Shown piece after piece: positions 23,652-35,538 of a stretch of DNA of 64,000 nt. The position numbers and the translations under genes are program-made. The first letter of the stretch is position 1. The number at the start of each line of letters is the position of its first letter. The notes beneath the pieces are model-generated. The model was not told where the DNA came from, made no database searches, and worked only from the letters and a program-made list of their open reading frames with translations. The stretch covers positions 3,658,001-3,722,000 of the forward strand of contig NC_079235.1 in NCBI RefSeq assembly GCF_028502605.1, written 5' to 3'. Source of the DNA: Trichoderma breve (taxonomy: Eukaryota; Ascomycota; Sordariomycetes; Hypocreales; Hypocreaceae).

Positions 23652-25325
23652 ATGGACCAACAGCCTCTTGATAACGACATCATGTCGTTTCCGGATCCCT
23701 CTGAATTCGACTATGCCTCCTTTCTGCAAGCCGACGACATGGGCTTCATGGATACTATGCAAGGCCAGTCGACGGGTTCGCTATCCGGGTCGTCAGGAGG
23801 AATGCACACGCCCCCTTATCCCGGCTCTAGGAGCCTGTCCAGCAGCAGTAACAATAACTACAATGCCTTGGATATGAGCCTCCGTCGACTGCCGGCGCAG
23901 CAAAGGCAGCGGCTAGAGCGAAGAGGCCATACCAAGAGCCGTCGGGGATGCTACAACTGCAAGAGGCGGCGTATCAAGGTAAAGGCGCACAAAGCATTGG
24001 TTTCGATTGGCGGAAATCAATATGCTGATTATACCTTTAGTGTCAAGAGACACACCCGGCCTGCGGTCACTGTCTTAAGACGGGTCTGAAATGCGAGTAC
24101 CCTGCTTCGCCCCAGATCACCCACCAGGTATGTCTCGGCGAGGAAGCCATCACGTCACACAGCCAACATATACATCTGAGACCTGGCTGACACTACAAAC
24201 AGCCTCACAATCAGATACCTTTATTCAGTTTGCAGGACATGCGATGCTTCCAGTACTTTTTGACACAGTGCTACCCACACCATCCTCTGAAGCAGGAAGA
24301 GATCTGGACTCATGAGATTCCAAGCATAGCACATAACGTACGTTTGAGGCTCCCATGTGGCACCGCATCTGCCGGCTTGCGGGTATGCCATGCTGTACTG
24401 ATTGAAAATGCTAACGCGCGCTTGATAGCACGAGTTTCTTATGCATGCCATCCTGGGGTATGCCGCCTCAGAACTGATGCATGCGGATAGTAACCTTGCG
24501 CCGGTGGCCATGGGGCACCGCATCAAAGCCATCAAGGCGATCAAGAAGCGATTAACAGAGACGTCAAAGATGGACACGACTTACGAAGAGGCCAACGCCC
24601 TAGTAGCTACCTGCTTCGCACTGACTTTCCAGTCCGTCAGCCTCGAGGACGGCTTGGCCGAGTACATGACGTTCATTCGCGGCATTGTCATTGTGGGGAT
24701 GCAAATGATGTTTAAGAGCATCAAGCCTCTTTTCAGCAATCTTTTTGAGTCCAACAACGATGATGTCCTTGCGCCACTTATGGAAGGACTGCCATTGATC
24801 CAGAAGGGATGGGCGGAGACGGCTATTGAATCCATTACGAATTTGGGCCCGCTGTGTACGCACCAGGTTGAAATCGAATATCATGAAAAGCTGATGACCA
24901 TTGCGTCCCATCTCCTCACCAACTCATTCGAAGGTAGGCTGGTTGTGATATCTGGTACAGGCACTGTGCTAATGTGGATTGTTATAGCGTACAAGGCCAA
25001 TTCGAGGCAATACGCATGGTGGATGCTGTTGCCGCATGCCTCTTTCCAAGAACTTATCAATTCCAAGAATCAAGTCATCATATTGTTGCACACCCATTGG
25101 ATAGCGTTGTCTCAAATCATGGCTTTCATCAATGAGCAAGAGTATGAGGTGCGAGAGAAGCACCCTGCTCAACAAGAGAGTAGCCGTATCGACCCAGGAT
25201 TCATTCGCTGGCTCAAGTATCTGAACGCGCGTGTCAACCAAGGACATCAGATGTTCAACCAATGGCCGAGGTGGGTAGATGAGCAGCTCGACATTGACAT
25301 AACGTTTTTCGGAAAGCGTCGGTAG
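23652..25325 (+). CDS. Zn2Cys6 transcription factor, UPC2/sterol-uptake-control type
   Basis: Exons 23652-23978, 24041-24127, 24203-24337, 24429-24933 and 24988-25325 give 463 residues. The zinc cluster is classic: C100-X2-C103-X6-C110-X6-C117-X2-C120-X6-C127, split by an intron after Lys109 as is common in ascomycete C6 genes. A Gln/Ser-rich acidic leader precedes it. The helical C-terminal region, starting with a LFSLQDMRCFQYFLTQCYP-like block and HEFLMHAILGYAA, resembles the ligand-binding half of fungal proteins labelled sterol uptake control protein 2. Whether it senses sterols is not shown; many fungal paralogues of this type have unknown targets. The last intron (54 nt, no stop) could be retained without breaking the frame. 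It sits alone beside a 5.8-kb empty region. Confidence 0.85.
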
Positions 25326-25894
25326 AGAGGCAACGTTTGGATTCGAGCAAGTTGGCAGGCATATTGGCGTCGTTTGTTTGCGGCGTATTTACTCGGCATA
25401 TATAATGACTGATACGAAATCGATGGGGGGTCGAGATGTGATTCAAGCCGATCAGATGGCGATGGTTAATGTACGAAGCTTTGAAGTTGGTCTTTCGGTA
25501 TCTGTAACCTTGATTTTAGTCTCTGTATAGATGGTAATCGAAGCGGCGTGTGATTGTTTCTGTTAGCGATGCCCATTATCGCGAGTTGCGACTATAAAAG
25601 CTAGGTTGTAACACAAACCAGCATAGTTGGCGGAGTTTCGGGGTTATATACGAGCCCGGTGTTATCCGATATGCCCGTGAAGGTGAGGAGTCCATGGAAA
25701 GTGAGGAGTCCGTGGAAACTGAGGAGACTGTGTAAGCCGAGGAGTCTGGGGTGATTGCTACGGTTGGGTATATATTCCCTATATTCCAATAACCCTTTAT
25801 GTCACTTACTACTCCTTGAATCTATAGCAACACCAGAACTTCCATAACCTTTTGCTGAATCGTTTATCATCAACTTCTTATATTACCCCAAAAC
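25326..25894. other. Spacer with a short 18-bp tandem repeat
   Basis: This 569-bp interval contains the 3' UTR of the zinc-cluster gene and the promoter of the next gene. It includes the 18-bp repeat at 25683-25751. No additional gene is supported. Confidence 0.45.
25683..25751. repeat. 18-bp imperfect tandem repeat, about 4 units
   Basis: Two nearly identical 18-bp units (GTGAGGAGTCCATGGAAA, one base different in the second) at 25683-25700 and 25701-25718 are followed by two diverged units to 25751, all sharing the core GAGGAG. It lies about 145 bp upstream of the next start codon. Confidence 0.8.
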
Positions 25895-26499
25895 ATGTCT
25901 CGGTATGCAATATAGCTCTAGTAGCTAGTTTTTTCTCATTATATACACTATTCGATGATTCCTTAGACTGATAGGCTTTGGTATAGACCAGAGGAAGAAT
26001 TCATTCGTCTCACAAAAGTTGAAGGACTAGTTTCTGAGACAGAAGCCGAACAAGTCTTTAACCAACTAAAACCCATCGCGCCCTCATTCCTCATCGGAAA
26101 GTGGAAAGGCGGCGACCTCAACACAGGGCACATCGGGCACCAAAAACTCAGTGATATGCGTTGGGCTGGGAAAGACTTTCGGTCTGAGAATGACGGTGAC
26201 CCAATCATGGTTCTCGATGAGGAAGGAAACCGAGTTTGGAATAAAGACTGGGGCCACTGCTCGGTTAGTTATACTTTTCCAATTATTTCACTGTTATTTT
26301 GTTACTGATGTTGAGTTGTGGCAAGCTTCGTGAAATGGTTTTTCGTGGCGTGACTTCAACTGCTATGATCTATGATGAGAAGCCAATTTTTGACCATTTC
26401 CGGTATATTAATGAGAATGTCGTTGCCGGTGCTATGGATTGCCCTAAGGTATTTGGGTCTGAGTCTACCTATTACTTCTATCTTACTCGCCTTGAATAG
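25895..26499 (+). CDS. GXWXG / DUF4334 domain protein
   Basis: Exons 25895-25902, 25975-26263 and 26326-26499 give 156 residues. The first exon holds only eight coding bases (MSR begins), joined by acceptor GATAG; an upstream AG at 25965-25966 would break the frame. The N-terminal half carries the G-K-W-K-G signature of the GXWXG domain followed by HQ and MRWAGKDF, and the second half (NKDWGHCSLREMVFRGVTS, YDEKPIFDHFR) fits the DUF4334 region. Both domains commonly occur together in small cytosolic proteins of bacteria and fungi with no established function. The tiny first exon makes the start less certain than the rest. Confidence 0.8.
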
Positions 26500-27819
26500 C
26501 TTCAGGGAAATTATAAATTTAATAAGAGTCTTACAATTTTCACCGTATAATATTCTTATTTCGCCGAAGAGTCCGTGCCTATACTAGAGCTAATGCGTAC
26601 ACACCACCATTCCCACGAGACACACCCGATTACAATGCAACGCCCTGGCACATCACGTATTCTGCAACACCAAACAGAACTATGATGTAGATCGTGATTA
26701 TTTTTTTATCACAGTTGACGAGGAGCTCCCAGTCAGGGGTAAATTCGCAAGTTACCAGAACTGGAAGAGGATAGTTGTGAAGATTTGCAACAGCCGTTCC
26801 TATGGCACAGTCCGACACCGCACACGGGGTGAAAGACAAAGAATGGGGCAGGGAGATATCCCCGAAATGCCGAGCGGCAATACATCTGGTCTTGCAGGTT
26901 GCATACAAGTAATACGCGTTACACGTGGACGTGCCTTGCGATAAGAGCGGTCGACCTTCATGCCGATTGCCAAAGGCATATCCCCTACCTCTCGGGTCGA
27001 GAGTGAATCTTACGAGGAATACGGCAGTTGACCTGGCGAGTAATATTCAAAAGTTGCTTGATGCTAAGCCTCGATAGTATTGACCCTGTCAGCAAAGCCG
27101 CTAGCTCTCCTCTTACCCACCGAGAATTCCAGGTCGATTCTCCCTTTCCAATTGAAGTCTGATACCATCAACTCTCAGCAAGCTTCTCGAAGCCCCCTCG
27201 CACAGCCACTCCAGGCTTCCCACGAGGCACGAGAACAACGAGACATTGCAGAAGGTGCGATTATGCTTTCGGCAGGCTCCACAGAAGGATCTCACTAACG
27301 GCATCGCGCTAGTTGATATCCTCCTTGCGAAAAGTGATTGGTCCGCGTTCATCGTATTCCACGTATTTGGCTCGAGTGGAGAAGAGAGGGCCCCGCTTTG
27401 GGGTCTAGTCTAGCTAACATGCAGGCAGAGAAAGCGCGCTGGTGGCCGTAACAGGACAGGAGCTGAGACTTGACGTAGGGAAAGAGTGATGGGATGGGGG
27501 TTGATGCGGTGGCTGTGAGGGAGCGTATTGGTCGGATTAGGCGGTTTGGTTTGATGTTGGGTGATTTAGGGCTTCAGATGATGAGAAGCCAAGGCGATGC
27601 TGTTTGATGTACTATTATACCTGGTAGTGCCCATGAGAGAGTATAAGTAGTGACGTTGAGTTGCACATGCCATGGGAGGGAACCAAGTTTGAAGCCGAGA
27701 ATTAATATACAAGACTTACACTTGAAACAACAAGACCACATTGCTCTAATACTTGACACTTTCACAATCAACTTGCGCCTTCAATCAATACACAGTCATC
27801 GTCACCACCAGCATACACA
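26500..27819. other. 1.3-kb spacer, no gene recognised
   Basis: Two genes point rightward on either side, so the right end is the promoter of the gene at 27820. Reading frames are short and motif-free. I looked for tRNA B-box sequence and saw none. Confidence 0.45.
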
Positions 27820-28752
27820 ATGGCTGCTACCGCCACTCAAACTGAGGTACTCTTCTTCAACCGAAAGCATTCACGAACTTCAACTGGAGCGTCCTCTCTT
27901 CCGCCAGCCTACGACTCCGGCAGCTACGAACTCAGGCCCCTATCCACCACATCCTCACGCTCCAGTAATTCTCCTCCTCAATACGATACCCTCGATGCCG
28001 GTAGCTCGTCCTCATCATCCCAACCAGCATTCCACTGCACCAAGGCCTTCCAGATCGAAACGCGCGGCCAACCTCTCATTGCTCTACCCATCCCTCCTCG
28101 GCCGGTTCCCATTCCCGTATACAACGTAGATCTCTCTTCAGATACCGTTACAGATCTCGCCTACGAGTCACTTCGTCCACTTCGAAACTCTGGCAACTGT
28201 AGCCTTGTCCGAGCCGGTGACTCGGAGGAGAATCCCGTCTGTCGGACCACATATCGATGGGGGCCTGGTCGGCCCCCCAGGATGGAGCTTGCTGGAGACG
28301 TGGCTCTTGATGAAGAGCTTGAAGTCGTGAGCAAGGGACTTACTACGAGATCGCAAGTGTTCCGCACGCACCTTGGTACGTTTCAATGGCGCTATGCCGG
28401 ACGCAAGGAGAGGAAAGCTGCTGGAGCGAATAATTTGATGGTGCTCGATCGGATCATCATGGTGGCTCTTGAGGGCGGAGGCCAAGAAGAGAGGAGGACT
28501 CCCGTGGCGAAATTCCTGAGGAATGAAATTGTGAGGACACATGGAACGAAGGCGTCGACGGCTGGGAACGGGGGAAGGCTGATGATGAATTTGACTGAAT
28601 GGGAGAGGACCAAGGGGGAAGCGGAGCAGCTGGAGGTGTTGGTGATTGCTAGCTGCTTGTTGATGCTGAAGAAGGAGGTTGATAGGAGGAGGATGCAGCA
28701 GGCTATTGCTACGACATCGCCGTGCTATTTTGCCGCGGCGGCTATTCACTGA
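27820..28752 (+). CDS. Conserved hypothetical protein, possibly tubby/LOR-like fold
   Basis: A single exon of 310 residues. The first ~70 residues are Ser/Pro/Tyr-rich and disordered, with a PPAYDSGSYELRP element and a second PPQYD, short PPxY motifs that could recruit WW-domain proteins such as a Nedd4-type ubiquitin ligase. The rest alternates predicted strands: CTKAFQIETRG, an FRTHLGTFQWRY block, and a C-terminal LEVLVIASCLLMLKKEVDRRR helix. This strand-rich layout ending in one hydrophobic helix resembles fungal DUF6593 / tubby C-terminal-like proteins. That family guess is from general pattern only. No catalytic motif and no signal peptide are seen. Tandem PPxY motifs are the most useful clue to a partner. 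Confidence 0.75.
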   Translation: MAATATQTEVLFFNRKHSRTSTGASSLPPAYDSGSYELRPLSTTSSRSSNSPPQYDTLDAGSSSSSSQPAFHCTKAFQIETRGQPLIALPIPPRPVPIPVYNVDLSSDTVTDLAYESLRPLRNSGNCSLVRAGDSEENPVCRTTYRWGPGRPPRMELAGDVALDEELEVVSKGLTTRSQVFRTHLGTFQWRYAGRKERKAAGANNLMVLDRIIMVALEGGGQEERRTPVAKFLRNEIVRTHGTKASTAGNGGRLMMNLTEWERTKGEAEQLEVLVIASCLLMLKKEVDRRRMQQAIATTSPCYFAAAAIH

Positions 28753-28955
28753 GGGAATGGATTGATGATGAAGGGATTATATGAGAGATTGAACGATACC
28801 CGTTGACTAACATTACTTTTTCTTTTGTGTTTAATAGAACGACGCATACCTTATTAGTCTATATATTTATGCAGCTGTACAGTGGACTCGTCCCTCCTTG
28901 AGCATGTTATGGCTAAGCGACTATGAGATTTCATAGCTAATAAAAGCAATTTGAT

Positions 28956-31069
28956 CTAAATCGCCGTCTTTTTCCCTCTACCCAGCTCCAATATCTCCCC
29001 ACTTGGCCGTCTTTCATCCGACGTTGTTATCCTTTTGAGATCCTTCTTTTTGCAATTCGCATAATACGATACGCAACAGCCATCCTTTTCACCAATAAAG
29101 GGGTCGTCCCTACATGACTTTCCCCACAGCTCCACGATGAGCACCCATATCGACAATCCCAGTGTGACAGATATCAGATCAAGAGATCGAAGCGAATGTG
29201 CCAAAGGCAAAAAGAACATGACAATGCAGACAGCGGCGCGATTTGCGAGCCTAATGTTTTTGTGCAGCCGAAGCGTGGGAGGGTTCATGTGCTCATGGGA
29301 AAAGGAGATGGCTCCCATGGAAAGAAGAGCAATGGCGAGGCCGTCGCAGTAAAAGAAACGGACGCCTGCATTGAAGTGATCTTCAGCGCTATCCCGGTAA
29401 GGCTCTGCTAGTTGTTCCGGGTTGGTGTCTGGCACGTCCGTCGCCAAGACAAGTCTGGATAGAGCTGACGTTGCGACGATGTAGCCCATTACGAACAGTA
29501 AATGGGCAAATTCCCAAATTCCCGCTGTAGCGTTGTTAGCAGTGTGTTTACTGGAAGAAGAGTATGCGCAAAACTTTACCTGTAATCCGAGAACGTCGAA
29601 TGGCATGCAGATTCAAATTGCTGGCATCGATGTCAAAGTAAATCCAGTTAAACGTAAAAGCTTGCATCAAGCCTAGTATGGCCTTCCCTAGAAATGCATT
29701 GATGTTATAGCCACCTTGGCTCTGGAAGAGAATCGCAACCACCGAATAACCGAGAACTAGGGATACGAATGCATTCATTCTTTCCACTCGATGCTCGATG
29801 CTGATCGCGGGATAAAACTCAAACATGCCGCCGAGACGCTTCTTCCATTTGCCCTCGGGGGCTATCCTTTGGCCATACACGAATAGACCGAGGAAGAAGA
29901 CGTGTCCGTACATGTCGAGGAACAGTGCCGGAAAGATGAATCCCAGGCGGCCGGGCATGTCGACGTGAATACTGGCGATCCACAGAGCCGTTGGGATAAT
30001 AGTGCCGATGATTTGGCAAATCATAACGCCCTTGATCATGGGTAAGATATAGGCGGTTATGCCATAGAATATCGCGGTAAAAACTCGTGCGGCGAGGTAG
30101 AAAGACACGAGTTGTACATATGTGTTCTGTGCTGGATCTTCGACAAAGATGTGTGTCATGTTTGTAGTAAATCTATCATCAATTGTTAGCTTTGAAGTCT
30201 TGCATCCAATTGCCGCTGGGTTAGGCCGGTTTACCCAATGAGAGTTGAGATGCAGAACAAAATCTCCAACCTGGTGACAACGTCGTCTGACTCAAACCAG
30301 CTGAGTGTAAGAGTAATGCTTGTCCATATTCTCCATGTCATTACAAATGTGATGACGAAACGGAGTAGCTCGTACCCGGTCGCTTCTTCTGCCATGTGCT
30401 CGCCATTGGAATGAATGATGCCAACTGTTTGGTTGTTATTATCTCTGGCCAAATTTACTCGCCCGGTATAACAAGCGTCAACATACCATACACAAGATCC
30501 AAAAAGAGCTCAATGGCCATGATTTCCGTCGGCTCGGACATTCGCCATAATAAACCTTGATGGAACCATTGCCTAATCACAGGCCGCTTAAATAGCTTGG
30601 TCGTCTCACCGTGACGGTCGCCCTCTTCACGCTGTCCACGGGATTTCTCCGAGATGGAAGTGTGCGAAGAAGCAGTAGGCGGATCTTCGTCATTGTAAGT
30701 TCGCACAGCAGCGTCGTAGCCAAACTTGTTGAAGTTGCCATATAGCCCTGATGCTTGGTTCTCCACGCGTTCCAGCTCTGCGGTCACCGATGACAGCTGA
30801 TTTTGAACGTCTTCCCATTCTTCAAATGCGGGCCCGTGTTGTTCTCGCAACAATTGCCGGCGCTCCTCATGGTGGTCTCGAGATTGGCGGAGGTATTGGC
30901 TGTGCTCCATGGAGCCGTGAATAACCACCTCCACTTGCGTATCATTGTCCCCCTGATATTTTCGGCGTATGTCCTCCAAATCCTCGGGGAGTGCCACGAT
31001 TATCTTTCTGCCATTAGGGAGGAGCAGCTCTTGCGGCTTGCGCCGTCTTCCCTGTAAAGCAGAAGACAT
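28956..31069 (-). CDS. LtrA-family (low temperature requirement A) multi-pass membrane protein
   Basis: Exons 31069-30487, 30424-30235, 30172-29580 and 29524-28956 give 644 residues with all junctions in frame. The first ~175 residues are hydrophilic and cytosolic, with a short coiled-coil-like stretch (EEWEDVQNQLSSVTAELERVENQ). The LtrA core then begins with RMSEPTEIMAIELFLDLVYVGIIH and continues with about ten membrane helices. In bacteria LtrA supports growth in the cold; fungal homologues are widespread and uncharacterised. An in-frame ATG 33 bases upstream (31102) would add MCPCFVDFKED; I prefer 31069 because that extension looks unlike coding sequence, but it is not excluded. It shares a 753-bp divergent promoter with ATP15. 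Confidence 0.85.
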
Positions 31070-31822
31070 GTCTTCTTTGAAGTCGACAAAACACGGGCAC
31101 ACTCAAGTAAAGAAGTTGTATGAAAGAGAGCAGGAGCAGGTTAATATAAGATCAATGCCTTTTGGGAATGGAGTTAAGGTAACTCCATTGCCAAGAAGAG
31201 CTCTGATGAGCAGAGGCGTGTAAGAAGTCTGGGCCAATGCGTGTCTCAGCGTCTGGGATTCAATTGGCGCTATCAAGTTCTTCCGCCATGAGTTGGCGGA
31301 CTTTCGTGTTTTGACTATCTGGGTTGCATGTGTTTCCTATTCGGGCCAGGACTAATATCATCTCATCAAAGGAGAGATGGCGGACTAAAGCGGAATTGCT
31401 GACTTCATCATCTCGGCTTATGCTGGACTTGCTGATGCAATGACCTTAGACCCTGGTAAAAAGATAGTATTTCAGTCGTGCACGTATATCTTGTGCACAT
31501 ATATCTTCAGATCTGACACGATCCTGGTCGATCCAATCTGAGGCAAAGCGTAAACCAACTTTGATTAGCAGTAGTTTGGGTAGGCAATTCAGGTGTAGGT
31601 GAAATACCAAGACATCTAAGATGCTGACAAGGGCCAAAATAGGCGTACGGGATCCCACTTGCTTTTACTGCCAACCACAGCCGATGAGTCAGCATCTTGC
31701 CTGCACGTGACTTTTCGAAGCCTCAGGTGTTAGCGCATACTCAAGCGCTCGATTCTGGCAAAGATTCAATCGGCATCATTAACAACGCCTATTTTCGCCG
31801 TTCAACCCATCCATTCGCCAAG
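31070..31822. promoter_or_regulatory. Divergent promoter region LtrA-like / ATP15
   Basis: The 753 bp separate the outward-facing LtrA-family and ATP15 genes and contain both promoters. No clear TATA box or named operator was recognised. Short reading frames inside it lack support. Confidence 0.45.
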
Positions 31823-32232
31823 ATGACTGCTGCGTGGAAAGCCGCCGGTTTGACGTACGTCAATTGATCCCCTGCCGAATCAGCCTCGTCCTCACCGTCC
31901 CGAATGCCCTCACGACCGCTGCCTTGCGACTTTTTTCTGCCGAACTCTGCGAGCCCATAGACTGACTGACTTGCGATCAAATAGCTACAACCGCTACCTG
32001 GCCGTTGCCGCCCGTGCCATCCGCCGAAGCCTCAAGGAGGACAAGAGAATTGTTGCCGAGCGACGTGCTGTTTCCGAGCTGCGATTTGCTACCTGGAAGG
32101 TATGTTAAGTGGACGAAGTTGGACAAGACCCGGAACTAGGTGTTAATGCCTCAGTAGAACGGCAAGGCTGGTGAGCCCAAGGATCTTGCTGCCGCCAACG
32201 CCGCCGCCATGGCCGAGAGCGCCTCCTCTTAA
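31823..32232 (+). CDS. atp15: Mitochondrial F1F0 ATP synthase subunit epsilon (ATP15)
   Basis: Exons 31823-31854, 31985-32099 and 32158-32232 give 73 residues. The sequence MTAAWKAAGLTYNRYLAVAARAIRRSLKE is the hallmark of the eukaryotic epsilon subunit, a small helical protein of the F1 central stalk that binds gamma and delta. The last exon must begin after TAG at 32155-32157, because the nearer CAG would put a stop in frame. The C-terminus is a short Ala-rich tail. The size agrees with the family (60-75 residues). An AATAAA lies at 32354-32359, about 120 bp past the stop. Confidence 0.93.
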
Positions 32233-32904
32233 GCAAAACGTGTGGGAGATGAGTGGATGAGACGGGCGAAATGATGTTGCTATAGACGTTTGGAAGCGAC
32301 AATGAGAAAGGCCATGCGAATGGGGCTGGAGTTCCAAATTGCTGGCGTTGTAAAATAAATAATTGCTGCAATACATCAATATATTAAAGCAAATTAATCG
32401 TCCAACATGGTTTTGTTGAGTGTCTTGAAAGGACCCTGCGTCAATTCTGGACTGATATAAATTTGGGAGGGGTGACTGTGTCTGCTCACGCAAAATTATG
32501 TACATGTACTCTACCTATGAATGTATGGTGGGGAATGCGATTGAGATCTCACATGAAGCTATTGGTCTTATGCAAAGTCGCAATCCGGGTAAATCTCCTA
32601 AAAGGAAATTAAATTTATGCCCTTTATCATGTAAACTCACTGCTTGATGCCTATCGAAAACCGGGCGTGCAAAGGAGGGGTGTTGCTCAGCATCTGGCGC
32701 TGTCTTTCATGCGTCTTAGGTCTGTGTCTCGGCCCGCGAAACAGTGCCTGTCTCCAGTAGTCACCAAAATCACACCCCATTTCAAGCCACCGCAAGGGAA
32801 CATAGAACTCTACGTTTTCTTTTTCTTTTCTCGTTAAAACAAAGACATATTCCGCGCAATAATGCCAAGCTAATATCCCCTGAGCGTGTAAACCATCCAC
32901 AACC
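32233..32904. other. Spacer ATP15 / MAK10
   Basis: Both flanking genes point right, so this 672-bp stretch is the ATP15 3' UTR followed by the MAK10 promoter. It holds AATAAA at 32354-32359 and TACATGTA at 32501-32508. No gene is supported. Confidence 0.5.
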
Positions 32905-35538
32905 ATGGCTGACTTTGGCGTTGGGGTGCCAGACGGTGCGAAAAGATGCTCAAGCCATCACAATCCTCCCCTCATCCCCAGCAAATTTCTAATCTGGAGG
33001 CTACGCAGAAATCGCGAGATTATCGCTGGGCCAGGGCTCTGCTCCTCAAGATACGCTGCCGCCGAGCATCAGGAGCGACGGTATAGCCGTCGTGGACATA
33101 ACAGCAAAATTTTCAGATGCTGTCAAGAGTGAGTAATCTGATTGCGTTCTCGTGCAGTGCACGTAAGCTGATTTCGAATAACAGCCCTTGAGCCTGGGGC
33201 CATCGTCAAAGATGGCTTCTTTACGCTGTTCGACTCTGTCGCCGCTTTGGAGGTGCGTGTTCTGCAGACTGCTTTGTGCGAGGCTTCTATCTTCTTACAT
33301 GGCGACAGATCATGGATCCCAAGATGGACAGCGGCTGCTCTACTACGGAGGCTGAGGTAGAACATCTTTACGACGTCTCCAAGCCACTACTGCCCGAGGA
33401 GGTGCTCGGCATCATAGATCAGCTTTTATGCCATGAGGTCAGTGTGGAAAAGATTGCGCCATGTCATATTTCAAGGGCTCATAGTTGATTAGATGTCATG
33501 GCATTTGGGATACCCCCTCTCTCAAACCCTCTTCACAAGCTTTTACGTTGAGGCTCTCTCAACGCCGGATCCCCGAAGCATCCAAGAGGCTACATTTATC
33601 CGCAACGGCGGCCATGACCCAAACGAGCAGCCCATGCTCCAGGTCCTGCGGGCGTATTGTCTGGGCATGCTTAAAAGCTGCGGTTATGTCAACGAGAGAA
33701 TCAAGTCGGAGCACTATTACGAGGTGAGTATCCATACTCAGCAAACAGCGGTGATATGTTCACTCAACGCAAAGTACAGGAAGAAGATTTCGTCACAAAC
33801 ACATATAACCGCACCCTTTTGGCAAGCCTACCAACGGATTCGATCCGGGACGTCATAATCGAGGCCATAGCAGCTCTCAAGTCACAACGAGGCTTCATCT
33901 CTGATAATCTCGTCGACGCCTTGCTGCTTCGGTTAGAGTTGAGGCACATATTCCTGGATGCCGTAGAATGCCCCAAACATATGAAGGAACCCGATATGGC
34001 GAAGAAGCCCTGGAAGGAGGGTCTCGCCATCTTACAGGCTTTGAAGAAATCTCACTCTCTTGCTTCACCGGTGGATGAAGCCTTCAGCGCCAAATTACAG
34101 CGGAAGCTGGCTAGCACTATGCCTCCAAGGCCCATTGTTCAGCTCGACTTTGACGTCGCTTTCGGCCACCTGAATAGTCTATTCGAAGATGGCTTGGAGC
34201 TTATTGATGTTCTGCATTATACTGATTCGCAGTGCTTACTCGTGAGTGACTCAGACCCAGTGGATGACCATATATGTTGACCACGAAAAACAGACATTTG
34301 TATCTACATTTCAAGCGAAGAAGCCGCAGCCTATAGTATATGTACGAACGCTATTACAGACATTCCTGTTCGACGCCATGGAAGTTTTAGGGTCTATGAG
34401 CATCCGCCAACTTCTCGACGACGACTTTGCCATTCTTACGATGCCGGCACACCAGTATCTTGATCGACTTAACGATGAAGTTGAAGCTGTTCAGGATCCA
34501 CGGTACGCCATGGCGCAGCAAATGGAGCTTTTCAGAACAAGAGCAGCTCAACCATTTTTGGATATCCTGCGCACGACCTGCCAGAATCGGTGCCGCGTGA
34601 GGAGGACCCTCTGTCACCTTCTTCGTGACTGGGAGAGTCTCCAGGTGGATGCAGAAGAAATCGACCAGATCCTTCAGGTCAAGGTAAAGGAGCAGCCGAC
34701 CATGCACTGGTCATCTATGGGTAGTGGCGGCGTGGAGTCTTACTCGCTGCCCCTGTCATCATGGACATATCTCTACAAGCTACGGCAGATGGAGCAGATT
34801 ATCCAGCTAGGTTTTGAGCTGGAGATTTACCAGGCCGACGAACTCGCTGGCATGTACTGGTATCTCAACTACATCTCCAAGTCCCGCCTCCACCACACTG
34901 AACGAATCAAATCGTTTGTCATCAAAAGGGTTGAGGAGACGCATGGCCAGCCGGGGCCGGGAAACCCGGATCCCACCATTGGCGCACAGCTGCAGCGATC
35001 GCTCATGTACACTCGCCTATCGCTGCTAGACGCCGCCGTCACCTGGGAGCTGTCCGACTCTCTGTCTTGTCTGTACACTGTTTTGAATCGCCTCAAGCTC
35101 ATAAAGGCACCACCAAGGCCGTATAGTACCGATGAACTCCGATACGAGATCCGGATGAGACCGTTTGCGCCAGTTGGTCTTCCCGTCCTGCCCACCTTTG
35201 AAGAGTTTACGGCTGGAACGCTGCAACCCGACACGGAGATTGATGAACTCTTTGAGTACGCGGAGAGAGCAGTGGAAGGCGCCAAGAGGGGCTTTGAGGC
35301 TCTGAGCAAGATGACTGCCGAGGAATCCTTCTCAGTCGGTTCTCATCAGCGATGGGCCGCGGCTACCAAAAATGGACTCAAGTCGTGCATTGCTACGAAA
35401 ATTGCCATTTCGGCGGTGGCAAAGGCGGTGGAAAAGTCAAAGGATTTGGGTAATTTGAAGATCAAGGTCGAGATTCCAACTCCGGAAAAGGCATATCATG
35501 AATCATGGATTGTCCCCAAGATAGTGCCATTAGCATGA
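32905..35538 (+). CDS. mak10: NatC N-alpha-acetyltransferase auxiliary subunit MAK10 (NAA35)
   Basis: Seven exons, 32905-32935, 33009-33128, 33185-33252, 33309-33437, 33493-33723, 33780-34241 and 34294-35538, give 761 residues. The conserved N-terminal block spans exons 2-4: DITAKFSDAVKTLEPGAIVKDG, LFDSVAALE, then I74-MDPKMDSG, a motif shared by Mak10/NAA35 from yeast to animals. The remainder is a helical scaffold. Mak10 with Mak3 and Mak31 forms NatC, which acetylates the N-termini of proteins starting Met plus a bulky hydrophobic residue, co-translationally at the ribosome. The first exon is the weak point: its donor (GTGCGA) is poor, although branch CTAATC and acceptor CAG are good. An AATAAA lies at 35561-35566. 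Confidence 0.9.
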
